64,000 nt of DNA from JAFGLZ01 sp964622545 (lineage in GTDB: Bacteria > Planctomycetota > Phycisphaerae > UBA1845 > JAFGLZ01). The notes beneath the pieces are model-generated. The model saw nothing but the letters and a program-made list of their open reading frames with translations. It ran no database searches and was not told the origin of the DNA. Below are positions 34,478 through 42,394 of this stretch, one piece after another. Every line of letters starts with the position of its first letter. Position 1 is the stretch's first letter. The stretch lies in NCBI GenBank assembly GCA_964622545.1, contig CAZUQM010000011.1, forward strand, positions 108,009 to 172,008. The letters are read 5' to 3'. The translations under genes were made by a program, and so were the position numbers.

Positions 34478-35125
34478 ATGGGATCGTCCGCGGAGGCGTC
34501 CGACAGCACGGAGCGGATCATCCGGGCCGCGACACGGCTCTTCGCCGAGCACGGCTTCGACGGCGTGTCCACGCGCGAGATCGCCAAGGCGGTCGACTTG
34601 AACATCTCCACGGTGAACTACCACGTCGGGACGAAGCGGGACCTGTATCGCGAGGTGTTCCGGCGGCTGCACGAGCGGGAGCATCGGCTGATCACGGAGC
34701 TGGTTCGCAGCGCGACGGATGAGATTCTGGGCGATCCGCGGGCGCTCGGTCTCTTCCTGGAGCGACTGGCCGATGCGGCGATCGATCTGCTGCTGGATGA
34801 GCCGGAGATCGCGCGGTTATGGGTGCGGCGCTGGTTGGAGCCCCGGGGGGTGAACGACAACTTCGAGGCCGAGTACTCGGTGCCGTTGTTTCAGGTGTTG
34901 CGGCAGTTCCTGGAGCGGGCCGAGGCGGCGGGCGCGGTTCGTATCGAGGGGCTCGACCTCCGCATGGTGCTGATGAGCTTCACGTGGCTGGTGTACGGCT
35001 ACTTCACGCGCGGTCCGCTGGACTGGGAGAACGCGTTGGCCGATCCGTTCGATCCGCAGCAGGTGGCGGCGTTCCGGTCGTTCCTGCACGAGTATATCCG
35101 CCGGATGCTGGCGCTGCCTTCGTAG
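34478..35125 (+). CDS. TetR/AcrR-family transcriptional regulator
   Basis: A protein of 215 residues. The N-terminal DNA-binding domain reads STERIIRAATRLFAEHGFDG, then VSTREIAKAVDLNISTVNYH with the helix-turn-helix and the typical Y-H-x-x-x-K-x-x-L-Y end. The C-terminal part is all-helical and would bind a ligand and dimerise. GAGG lies eight bases before the ATG. The adjacent genes are a convergently unrelated SGNH hydrolase upstream and a DUF1080 protein downstream; no efflux pump is nearby, so its target is unknown. Confidence 0.88.
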   Translation: MGSSAEASDSTERIIRAATRLFAEHGFDGVSTREIAKAVDLNISTVNYHVGTKRDLYREVFRRLHEREHRLITELVRSATDEILGDPRALGLFLERLADAAIDLLLDEPEIARLWVRRWLEPRGVNDNFEAEYSVPLFQVLRQFLERAEAAGAVRIEGLDLRMVLMSFTWLVYGYFTRGPLDWENALADPFDPQQVAAFRSFLHEYIRRMLALPS

Positions 35126-35248
35126 GGGCGCATCGAGAGGGGGCGTCCGGCTCATCTCGTGGCCGTTCGCCGCGTCCGGTGGAATGTGCTATCATGCCCG
35201 ACCGTTCGACCACATGATTCGTCAGAGCAATCCATGGAGACAGAAGCG

Positions 35249-36454
35249 ATGAAGCAGGCACTGTGCGTAGGCAGCATCGTGTTGGCGCTGGCGGGGCCGG
35301 TCTTTGGTCTCAGTGAAGAGGAGCGCAAGGACGGGTTCGTCCCGTTGTTCAACGGCAAGGATCTGGGCGGGTGGGTGTACGAGCACGGTCCGAAGGGCGC
35401 GTTTCGTGTCGTCAAGCGTGAGATCCAGTGCAACCGCGTCATGGGCGCGCCGCGGGCGAACTACCCGGCCTGGCTGCGGACCGTCAGGGAGTATGAGAAC
35501 TTCATCCTGCGGTTCGAGTACAGCATCCCGTACTACTGCGAATCGGGACTGTGCATCCATGCGCCGCTGCATGGCCGGCGGGCGGACGTGGGCATGAAGA
35601 TCGTGCTGACCGAGGACACCGCGCGGGGCGCCAAGACGCAGAAGACCGGGTCGATCCTTCACGTGATGCGCGAGAAGGCGTTCGTGGCCAAGAAGCACAG
35701 CACGTGGTACCCGATGGAGGTCCACATGGATTGGCCGATGCTGCGGGTCACGCTGAACGGCGTGGTCGTGCAGGAGGTCGACTGCGAGAAGCACGAGAAG
35801 CTTCGCTGGCGGCTGCGGAACGGCTACATCGCGTTCACGGCGATGGGCGCGCCGTTCTCGCTGCGAAACCTTCGTATCAAGGAGTTGCCGTCGAAGGAGG
35901 AGTGGACGTACCTGCTGGATACGATTCCGGGCATCGACAACAAGGACAGATGGGTGCCGCTGGAGAAGGGCAAGGACCTGGGCGGGTGGAACATCCTGCG
36001 CGGGGCGTCGTGGTGGGTGCGTGACGGCGTGCTCAAGGCCACGGGCGACGGCTATCTGATCACGGACGAGGAGTGGGAAGACTTCGAGCTGTTCACGTAC
36101 GTTCGCACCACGCCGCTGGCCAACGGCGGGATGTTCTTCCGTTGGAAGGGGCTGGACACGAAGGACCGCGCGTACGAGATCCAGATCATGAGCAACCCGG
36201 AGGGCAACAACCCGACGGGCAGCATCTACTCGTACGTTCGCAACCCCAACCTGCACGTCGATCCGGGCGGCGAGTGGTTCCCCATGCAGATCTTCGTCAA
36301 GGGCAAGCGGATCTTCACGCGGGTGGACGGCGTGGACGGCGTCTACAGCGACGAGCGGACCGAGTTCGTCCGGTCGGGGCGGATCTCGTTGCAGATGCAC
36401 CGCCGCGGCGCGCAGATCGAGTGGAAGGGATTGAAGATCAAGCGATTGAAGTAG
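35249..36454 (+). CDS. Exported protein with two 3-keto-disaccharide hydrolase (DUF1080) domains
   Basis: A protein of 401 residues from ATG at 35249 (GGAG nine bases upstream; ATG at 35234 is an alternative). Signal peptide MKQALCVGSIVLALAGPVFG. Two laminin-G-like DUF1080 units follow: residues 25-215, starting FVPLFNGKDLGGWVYEHGP, and 225-400, starting WVPLEKGKDLGGWNILRGA, each ending in an SLRNLRIKEL / IEWKGLKIKRL strand. Family members bind or hydrolyse 3-keto-glycosides in the periplasm. The double arrangement suggests a duplication. Confidence 0.82.
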   Translation: MKQALCVGSIVLALAGPVFGLSEEERKDGFVPLFNGKDLGGWVYEHGPKGAFRVVKREIQCNRVMGAPRANYPAWLRTVREYENFILRFEYSIPYYCESGLCIHAPLHGRRADVGMKIVLTEDTARGAKTQKTGSILHVMREKAFVAKKHSTWYPMEVHMDWPMLRVTLNGVVVQEVDCEKHEKLRWRLRNGYIAFTAMGAPFSLRNLRIKELPSKEEWTYLLDTIPGIDNKDRWVPLEKGKDLGGWNILRGASWWVRDGVLKATGDGYLITDEEWEDFELFTYVRTTPLANGGMFFRWKGLDTKDRAYEIQIMSNPEGNNPTGSIYSYVRNPNLHVDPGGEWFPMQIFVKGKRIFTRVDGVDGVYSDERTEFVRSGRISLQMHRRGAQIEWKGLKIKRLK

Positions 36455-36497
36455 GCGGCGCCAATGACCGGCCGGGCGGTTACGTCGCGGTCGTGAG

Positions 36498-36556
36498 AAC
36501 CCATAACGTCGGAAGCGCGGACACGTCGGCAAATCGACACGTCAACGTGTCGCACC
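36498..36556. repeat. CGTCGAC-type short repeat cluster
   Basis: aacgtcgg / ggacacgtcggc / atcgacacgtcaacgtgtcg words, partly inverted. It directly follows the DUF1080 gene and is followed by a 'GEAPAEP' type element. Confidence 0.55.
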
Positions 36557-36585
36557 GCGGCGTCAAACCGCTGCACCTCTGAAAA

Positions 36586-36652
36586 CGCGGCTCAACGGGG
36601 GCCTCTCTCTCTCCCGCACAGCCGGGGGCGGCCGTGCCACAGGATATCGCGG
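36586..36652. repeat. Dispersed repeat, 'GEAPxEP' type, with gggggcggccgtgccac word
   Basis: On the minus strand it spells AGEREAPVEPRF. It includes gccgggggcggccgtgccac, whose core recurs near 7525, 37973 and 44283. It abuts the stop codon of the URO-D-type gene. Confidence 0.45.
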
Positions 36653-36678
36653 TCGGAGACGGGTCTTGCCACCTGTGG

Positions 36679-37845
36679 CTATGCATACACGCCCGCCTCG
36701 TAAGCGGTGTCGTACATGGCCAGGACGTTCTCGGCGGGCACGCCGGCCTGGATGTTGTGGACGTTGTTGAAGACGTAGCCGCCGCCTGGCTTGAAGGTCT
36801 CGACGTTGCGGCGGACGTGCTCCTGCACGGTGGCCGCGTCGGCGTTGGGCAGGACGTGCTGGGCGTCGATGGCGCCACCCCAGAAGACGATCCGATTGCC
36901 GAAGCGTTTCTTCAGCTCGGCCGGGTCCATGCCGGCGGCGCTGATCTGGACGGGGTTGAGGATGTCCACGCCGTTGTCGATCAGGTCGGGGATGTACTCG
37001 GCGCAGGCCCCGCAGGTGTGATACCAGATCTTGGCGTCGGTCCGGGAGCGGATGAGCTCGAGCAGCCTCTTGTGGTGCGGCTTGACGAGTTCGCGGTAGA
37101 TCTTGGGCTCGAAGAGGGGACCTTCCTGGCCGGCCAGGTCGTCGCCGACCATGATCACGTCGACCACGTCGCCGACCTCATCCAGGAACGGCGGGAACCA
37201 GCTCATCCAGTACGCGGCCACGCGGTCGATCAAGGCCTCGCAGAACTCCGGTTGGGTGAGCAGGTCGATGAACCAGTTCTCCAGTCCGCGCATGTACCAG
37301 CAGAACTCGTACATCACGCCGCTGATGCCGCTGACGACGGCGTAGGGGGAGTCGTTGCGGATGGCCAGGGCACGGTCGCGGAGGCCCGCAAAGCGGGTCG
37401 GGTCGTCGCCCTTGGGCCAGGGGTGGTCGGCGAGGTCATCGATGGTGGCGTCGGCGAGCGGATGGTGTGAGATGTCCATGTAGAGCTTCTGGTCGTCGGG
37501 CATGGACCAGACCACACCGAACTCGTCCTTGAGGTCGTGCCAGATGCGGCCGTCGCGCTCGTTGACCTCGATGCCTCCGTTCCAGTCGGCGGGCGGGCCG
37601 GCGGCGATGTAGCGGGTATCGACCCGGAGCCGCTGGAGGACGTCCTCGCTGGGCCTGGCGAGCTGCTGGACGGGGTCCATGATCTCGATCTCCTCGGACA
37701 GGTCGAGGTGGTCGATCAGCTCCTGGTAGGCGAACTTGTGGATGCCGGTCTGGTTGCCGCCCAGGTCGATGGGCACGCGGTCGGGCTCGGTGTGGTTGAC
37801 GGCCGTTAGGACGCGCTGGCGAGAGGTCATGGTGTTGTTGGGCAC
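36679..37845 (-). CDS. Uroporphyrinogen decarboxylase (URO-D) family protein
   Basis: A protein of 388 residues. I chose GTG at 37845 because GAGG lies eight bases upstream; ATG at 37830 begins the family's usual MTSRQRVLTAVNHTEPDRVP. Further motifs: VDVIMVGDDLAGQEGPLFEP, KIWYHTCGACAEYIPDLIDN (Cys/His near the C-terminus) and IVFWGGAIDAQHVLPNA. This branch is not the haem-pathway HemE but the group related to corrinoid methyltransferases and sugar-locus URO-D proteins in planctomycetes. It is probably a methyl- or decarboxyl-transferring enzyme; substrate unknown. Confidence 0.82.
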   Translation of the reverse strand: MPNNTMTSRQRVLTAVNHTEPDRVPIDLGGNQTGIHKFAYQELIDHLDLSEEIEIMDPVQQLARPSEDVLQRLRVDTRYIAAGPPADWNGGIEVNERDGRIWHDLKDEFGVVWSMPDDQKLYMDISHHPLADATIDDLADHPWPKGDDPTRFAGLRDRALAIRNDSPYAVVSGISGVMYEFCWYMRGLENWFIDLLTQPEFCEALIDRVAAYWMSWFPPFLDEVGDVVDVIMVGDDLAGQEGPLFEPKIYRELVKPHHKRLLELIRSRTDAKIWYHTCGACAEYIPDLIDNGVDILNPVQISAAGMDPAELKKRFGNRIVFWGGAIDAQHVLPNADAATVQEHVRRNVETFKPGGGYVFNNVHNIQAGVPAENVLAMYDTAYEAGVYA

Positions 37846-38070
37846 GGATTCATCCTCAGGGCTGTCGTTGAGATAGGACGCTGCAGGCGGTCTCCAGGGA
37901 TCGGGCGAACGTGGGTCCATCCTACGGACGCGAGGCTAAGCTGCCAGCAACAAAGGTTGAACAGTGTAGCACGGCCGCCCCCGGCCGTGGGCCGCAGAAG
38001 AACCCAGCCGAGAGCGGCTGGGCCACATGAGCCCGAGTGGCTCGAACGTCCAGCCATTGCTGCAAACGGC

Positions 38071-38289
38071 TTAGGGCGCAAGCGCCTCGAAAACCCGTCC
38101 AACCGTACGGAGGTAGTCCAGGTCACCTTCTTCGGCACGTTGCCCAATCTCGTCCAGCCAACGAAGCGTTTCGGGCTCGAGGCATGCTTCCAATGGGTCG
38201 TCGACTGGATAGACAACCTCGACCTCTACTTCCACCGCGTAGCGGCCCCGCTGCACCCATCGCTTCCGTTTCTCCCGTCGGTCTCCCAT
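38071..38289 (-). CDS. Small partner protein of the DUF4258-b pseudogene (putative antitoxin)
   Basis: A protein of 72 residues from ATG at 38289, starting five bases after the TGA of the DUF4258-b frame, so translation is coupled. The first 15 residues are basic (GDRREKRKRWVQRGR); the rest is acidic: YAVEVEVEVVYPVDDPLEAC, then LEPETLRWLDEIGQRAEEGD and a final YLRTVGRVFEALAP. This YPxDDPxEPCLEPET pattern is one I associate with small proteins next to DUF4258 genes. It is intact while its neighbour is frameshifted. An antitoxin or chaperone role is inference. Confidence 0.6.
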   Translation of the reverse strand: MGDRREKRKRWVQRGRYAVEVEVEVVYPVDDPLEACLEPETLRWLDEIGQRAEEGDLDYLRTVGRVFEALAP

Positions 38290-38294
38290 GGTTT

Positions 38295-38577
38295 TCAGTC
38301 TCGAAAGAACACGGTCACTAGCTTGGCTCGATTCGTCTTGGGCAACCATGCCCATACGGCTTCGACCTCGGCACCGTCCGCCAGCATCTGCCGGACGACG
38401 ACCGAGGGATTCGGTCGGCTGCTCGGCCTCTCGCGCAAGAGGGTTGCCTCTTGTAGCCCCCCCCACGACTTGCCATGTGGCCACCCCCCTGGTCTCACAC
38501 TGCTCGTCAGCGTGCCACGAAACCAGTAGGCGATCGTCGGCCACGGCTGACTGTATTCTATCAAGTAGGCTTGGCAC
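38295..38577 (-). pseudogene. DUF4258 toxin-like gene b, frameshifted at a G8 tract
   Basis: From GTG 38577 the frame reads PSLLDRIQSAVADDRLLVSW, then HADEQCETRGVATWQVV, the DUF4258 N-terminal pattern with its conserved His. At 38457-38464 (eight C on the plus strand, G8 in the message) the frame is lost. The adjacent frame continues GGLQEATLLRERPSSRPNPS, VVVRQMLADGAEVEAVWAW and KLVTVFFRD, exactly the DUF4258 C-terminal half. Removing one G restores a protein of about 93 residues. It may be a pseudogene, a phase-variable tract, or an assembly or sequencing indel. DUF4258 proteins are small RelE/MqsR-like candidates for RNase toxins. Confidence 0.65.
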
Positions 38578-38703
38578 GTGCCCAATCGTAATGCGAGCTG
38601 GTTCGTCGAGCAACGCGAGCCCGCCAAGCTACCCCAAGATGAGTCAGAGCACCGCTGCGCGACAGGAGGCCATTGGGCGATCAGGAATCGGTCGTTGGGC
38701 GTT

Positions 38704-38727
38704 CCCTCTAGGCATACTCCTAGAGGG
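38704..38727 (-). promoter_or_regulatory. Hairpin overlapping the stop codon of the YgiT-type gene
   Basis: CCCTCTAGG-catact-CCTAGAGGG, a perfect 9-bp stem and 6-base loop, extendable to 12 bp with one bulge. The TAG stop codon (38720-38722) lies in one arm. It has no T-run, so it may be an mRNA stabiliser, attenuator or protein site rather than an intrinsic terminator. It sits between the antitoxin-like gene and DUF4258-b. Confidence 0.45.
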
Positions 38728-38932
38728 GAACGGTCCTGGCGGGTTGGTCGGGGTTACTGAGGATCTGCTCGAGGCGGCGTACGGTGTCCGGTGCGAGTAG
38801 CACGTCTCCGCAGAGGCTGCAGACTTCCGCCGGAACGCGATCGATGACCACAACCTGGTCGTCCTTTGTGGCGGTGTGTGCGATCAGTCGATCCTCGCAG
38901 TTACCAGGGCATCCAGCGACGGTACACTTCAT
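38720..38932 (-). CDS. YgiT-type zinc finger protein (MqsA-like antitoxin N-domain)
   Basis: A protein of 70 residues from ATG at 38932, AGGA just upstream. Zinc ligands: KCTVAGCPGNC at the start and EVCSLCGDVLL in the second half, with the connecting IDRVPAEVC typical of the YgiT/MqsA zinc finger. The MqsA DNA-binding helix-turn-helix is absent, which is common in the short family members paired with DUF4258 toxins. Its ATG overlaps the TGA of the upstream DUF4258-a frame (ATGA), a normal toxin-first arrangement. The open reading frame is intact. Confidence 0.75.
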   Translation of the reverse strand: MKCTVAGCPGNCEDRLIAHTATKDDQVVVIDRVPAEVCSLCGDVLLAPDTVRRLEQILSNPDQPARTVPL

Positions 38933-39246
38933 GTGTCCTGCCTCGGCTGTGTCGGGCTCGGCCACTTTGGTGGCTTCGGGTCGTACACTGTGATTATAGC
39001 CAGAAGGGACAGGCTGGTCGTGCTGACGATGTGAAGATGGCGTTCCTCGCTCGTCTGGCCATGGAACAAGCGACAGCTTCCGCGTCGATGATTCGGCTAG
39101 CCTTCGAGGACTTGCGCATTCGCGATCGCCTCCAGCGCGGCGTCCAACGTGATCCCCTGCTCGACCATCCTCCGATGGGCGCGTTGCGTCAGTCGGATCT
39201 GACCGTTGGCGGCTTGTGAGCGTATGTCATTCAGGAGCGGATCCAT
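38929..39246 (-). pseudogene. DUF4258 toxin-like gene a, interrupted by an in-frame TAG
   Basis: From ATG 39246 the frame reads MDPLLNDIRSQAANGQIRL, then TQRAHRRMVEQGITLDAA and ANAQVLEG, followed by TAG at 39097-39099. The same frame continues PNHRRGSCRLFHGQTSEERH, LHIVSTTSLSLLAIITVYDP and KPPKWP to TGA at 38929-38931. That is a full DUF4258 domain of 105 codons in one frame with a single nonsense codon, where family members usually have Tyr (VLEGYP). The TGA overlaps the ATG of the YgiT-type gene. It was probably the toxin of that antitoxin and is now inactivated. Confidence 0.7.
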
Positions 39247-39324
39247 CCGACGATGACTCCGATTGGCTTCATCAGGCTCGATCTGTTGAGGCCCAGCTAG
39301 GGAGCCGTGCCGCTTTCTGGTCCC

Positions 39325-39648
39325 TCAATCACAATGGAAAACCTCTTCCATGGTCGCCCACCACTCGCCCTCGCCGCGGGTCTCGAGCGGCTCCTGGCAG
39401 GGCTGGCAGAGCTCCCACCACTTCTGGGTGGTTGGGTCGGCGGCCATCCTGGCCATGTCGGCCTCGAAGTCGTCGCCGTGGTACTCGAAGTAGCTGAAGA
39501 GCCAGCCGTCCTTGTGGAAGATCGAGTAGTTGTCGATGTTGCACTGGGCGATCATGTCGAGCACGTCGGGCCAGACGGCCGCGTGTAGTCGTTTGTACTC
39601 CTCGAGCTTGCCGGGCTTGACGCGTAGGACCATGCCGTAGCGTTTCAT
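39325..39648 (-). CDS. rhaM: L-rhamnose mutarotase
   Basis: A protein of 107 residues, the normal length. KRYGMVLRVKPGKLEEYKRL with the key Tyr and His (RLHAAVWPDVLDMI), then NIDNYSIFHKDGWLFSYFEY, are the family motifs; the C-terminal PTTQKWWELCQPCQEPLETR also fits. It interconverts alpha and beta L-rhamnose in the cytoplasm, feeding L-rhamnose isomerase. GGAG lies eight bases before the ATG. No other rhamnose catabolism gene is adjacent, although the HpaI-type aldolase at 32126 could act in a deoxy-sugar acid pathway. Confidence 0.9.
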   Translation of the reverse strand: MKRYGMVLRVKPGKLEEYKRLHAAVWPDVLDMIAQCNIDNYSIFHKDGWLFSYFEYHGDDFEADMARMAADPTTQKWWELCQPCQEPLETRGEGEWWATMEEVFHCD

Positions 39649-39805
39649 GGGTGTGGCTCCGATGTGCGGGGGACAGGTGGTTGGCTCCTGGACTTGACGC
39701 GGTGTCGCGCAAGCCGGCCGAGCGGATTATACTGCACGAAGGAGTCAGGAGTCAGGATTCAGAAGATAGGAGCCGGGTCGGCACGACTTGATTGGAGCGC
39801 GTGTG

Positions 39806-41752
39806 ATGCGAAAGGCGGTGGGATGCGACCTTCTGCTGCTGGGCTGGGTTTTGTCGTGGGGCACCGCAGCTCAGGCGGCCGATGGAGGCGCGGCTCGGGT
39901 GATGACGTGGCGGGCGGCGCTCGAGGCGGTCCGAGGTGAGCCGGCCCTGGCGCCGAACAGGAAGGCGTTCCTCGAAGGGGCGGGCAAGGCGGTCGCGAAG
40001 GAGCCCGTCCGCCGCGCCCGCAAGCTCGCCGACGTCGGCAAGCGCCGGACGTGGCTCGACGGGCGGGCGGAGGCGCTCGAGCCCGAGATCAAGGAGACGT
40101 TCGCCCTGGCGATGAGCGACTTCGCGGCCTGCAACACCCTGGCCGTCGAGCTGCCCCTGCTGGCGGCGGCGTGGCGGCTGTCGGGCGATGAGCGGTTCCA
40201 GCGTCGCGTGGTCGAGCAGCTCGATGAGATGGCGACATGGCGGCCGCTCCAGAGACCGGGGTGGACGCTCTACGCACCGGGGCATCGCCTGCCTGCCGAC
40301 GGCCAGGACGGCAACTGGCTGGCGACCGGGTGCGGCGTCCGCGCGATCGTCACGACGCTCGACATCATGGGCAAGGACGTGCCGGCCGGTCTGCGGGGCA
40401 AGCTGGATGACCTTCTCGCGGCCGAGATCGCCGGCGTGGTGGACGACTGGCGGACGAAGCGCCCGTGGTTCGTGCGGACCGACAACCCGATCACGAACCA
40501 GTGGGTCCTGCCGACCGAGGGGCTGGTGACGGCGTGCGTGCATTTGGGACGCGACACGCATCGGGAGGCCTATGAGCTGGGCGTGAAGAACCTGCTTGCG
40601 GCGCTCGATTCGCACGGGACGGACGGCGAGTTCGAGGAGGGGATCGGCTACGCGAGCTTCACGGTGACGTCGCTGGTCCATGCGGCTCGGGCGATGGCGG
40701 CGGCGGGCGATCGGCGGGCGATCGAGCATCCGTTCCTGGCGAACTTCCCGACGTGGGCGGTGTTGCACATCCAGCCGGGGCGGATGACGGTGAACTGCTT
40801 CGACGCGGGCAACGCGATCGTGACGCGCGACAACGTCAACTGGCGGTCGCTACTGTCGCTGTTGGTCTTCACCTTGGGCAGCGAGGTGGCGAACTGGGCG
40901 TTGCACGAGCCGTTCGTCGGGCCGACGGACGACCTGATCGGCCTGGTGGCCTCGGCGGCGAGCGGGAGGGTCGGCCGGAAGGTTCCGCCGCTGTTTGCGG
41001 CGTACGAGCGGGCGACGATGGTGGTGTGGCGCGATAGCTGGCGCGACGAGGCGAGCGGGGTGTGGGTGCGGGGCGGGCACAAGCTGGACCAGCACGACCA
41101 TCAGGATCGAGGGCATGTGAACGTGATCCACAAGGGGCGGGCGCTTCTGATCGAGGCGGGCACGCCGTCGTACTCGAATCCCGTAATGGGGGTCGAGTAT
41201 GCATCGGGCGCGGGGCACAACGTCCTGCAGGTGGGCACGTTCTTCCCGCCGAAGCCCTATCCGGTGCAGAAGGCCGGTCTGTTCGAGGGCTGGCAGCGGC
41301 GGGGCTCCATCGCGCCGATCGACGTGCAGCGATTGGACGCCAAGGGCGGCGCGGTGACGGTGGCGATTCGTGGCGGGTATCCTGACGTGGCGTCGTGGGG
41401 TCGGCGGGTGAGCTGGTCGGCGGGGCGGACGGTTGTCGAGGATCGCGTCTCGCTCAAGCCGGGCACGTCGGACGTCATCCTGTTCCGCTGGCACACGGGC
41501 AGCGGCGAAGCCGTGTCGATCAAGGTGCCGTCCGGCGGGGCGTCGGTCGGCGTCCAAGCCAACGTCGCGACGGTGACCTGGCCCGGCGCGGAGATCCGTT
41601 TCGAGGCCGATGCGCCGATCACGGTGACGCAGCGGATGATGCCTGACGCGACGCTCGCGCCGAAGGAAGACCACATGCACGCGTGCGTGGAGGTGCGAAC
41701 GCGCGGCGACGTTGCGTCGCTCGTGCTGAAAACGACTGTTCTGGGGCTGTGA
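39806..41752 (+). CDS. Exported heparinase II/III-like polysaccharide lyase
   Basis: A protein of 648 residues from ATG at 39806 with GGAG upstream. A signal peptide (LLLLGWVLSWGTAAQAADGG) is followed by an alpha/alpha-toroid region (about 50-330: ELPLLAAAWRLSGDERFQRR, PITNQWVLPTEGLVTACVHL). Next is a beta-sandwich with the hallmark HKLDQHDHQDRGHVNVIHKG and LLIEAGTPSYSNP, equivalent to the metal-binding His cluster of heparinase II/III and alginate lyase folds. It probably cleaves an acidic polysaccharide by beta-elimination in the periplasm. The substrate cannot be inferred; a sulfatase at 57590 and a GH84-like enzyme at 42395 are compatible. Confidence 0.72.
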   Translation: MRKAVGCDLLLLGWVLSWGTAAQAADGGAARVMTWRAALEAVRGEPALAPNRKAFLEGAGKAVAKEPVRRARKLADVGKRRTWLDGRAEALEPEIKETFALAMSDFAACNTLAVELPLLAAAWRLSGDERFQRRVVEQLDEMATWRPLQRPGWTLYAPGHRLPADGQDGNWLATGCGVRAIVTTLDIMGKDVPAGLRGKLDDLLAAEIAGVVDDWRTKRPWFVRTDNPITNQWVLPTEGLVTACVHLGRDTHREAYELGVKNLLAALDSHGTDGEFEEGIGYASFTVTSLVHAARAMAAAGDRRAIEHPFLANFPTWAVLHIQPGRMTVNCFDAGNAIVTRDNVNWRSLLSLLVFTLGSEVANWALHEPFVGPTDDLIGLVASAASGRVGRKVPPLFAAYERATMVVWRDSWRDEASGVWVRGGHKLDQHDHQDRGHVNVIHKGRALLIEAGTPSYSNPVMGVEYASGAGHNVLQVGTFFPPKPYPVQKAGLFEGWQRRGSIAPIDVQRLDAKGGAVTVAIRGGYPDVASWGRRVSWSAGRTVVEDRVSLKPGTSDVILFRWHTGSGEAVSIKVPSGGASVGVQANVATVTWPGAEIRFEADAPITVTQRMMPDATLAPKEDHMHACVEVRTRGDVASLVLKTTVLGL

Positions 41753-41786
41753 ATGGACTTCTGCTCAGGCGGATCCTTGGCTTGAG

Positions 41787-42164
41787 TCAGGAGTCGGAAG
41801 TCAGAATCGAACGAGCGTAAGCGTCCAGGAGTCGGCCGACTTCGTCGATTTGGCAGAGTATCTCTACAGTATCACAATAGTTGAGGTCGCTGGCGAGTAT
41901 GAGGTAGTAGCGGCACTCCTAGAGCGAGCCTTGCGCGACATTCATGAACCTTGCCTTGTCCGGGCGGTGACGTCTCCTGAACCCTTCCGCGATGTTGGCT
42001 GGGATCGAAACGGCCGCACGACGAAACTGGGACGTCAATCCGTATAGCTCCTGCTTAGGGAAGCTTTTCGTCAGCCGGTAGACGCCTAGGGTGAACTCAT
42101 GCGCCTTTTGCCACACGACAAGATCCTGAAACGATCTTGCCGGCGGTCTATGATTCGCCCTCAT
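41787..42164 (-). pseudogene. Four-helix-bundle (23S rRNA IVS-type) protein with premature TAG
   Basis: From ATG 42164 the frame reads PARSFQDLVVWQKAHEFTLG, VYRLTKSFPKQELYGLTSQF and RRAAVSIPANIAEGFRR, the standard start of the small 'four helix bundle'/S23 family. TAG at 41919-41921 follows AQGSL. The same frame continues ECRYYLILASDLNYCDTVEI and LCQIDEVGRLLDAYARS, the rest of the family domain. Relatives have SLEECRYY, so a GAG to TAG change explains the stop. The final codons run into a ggagtcagg-type repeat. It is inactivated by one substitution, or an assembly error. Confidence 0.7.
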
Positions 42165-42175
42165 GGCACGCCCCT

Positions 42176-42394
<219 letters not shown>

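Noticed and set aside
38993..38998. TATAAT on the minus strand as a promoter for the YgiT-type gene
   Set aside because: It lies inside the DUF4258-a frame, where it encodes part of the LAIITVYDP segment, and no -35 box is present at the right distance.
41850..42047. A 65-codon plus-strand gene
   Set aside because: It is the reverse complement of the four-helix-bundle pseudogene, which has recognisable family sequence on the minus strand.
38929..42164. Genome-wide reassignment of TAG to an amino acid
   Set aside because: Core genes such as trpE, glpD and the AGPS-like gene terminate at TAG with normal family lengths. Local suppression is kept as a low-probability option only.
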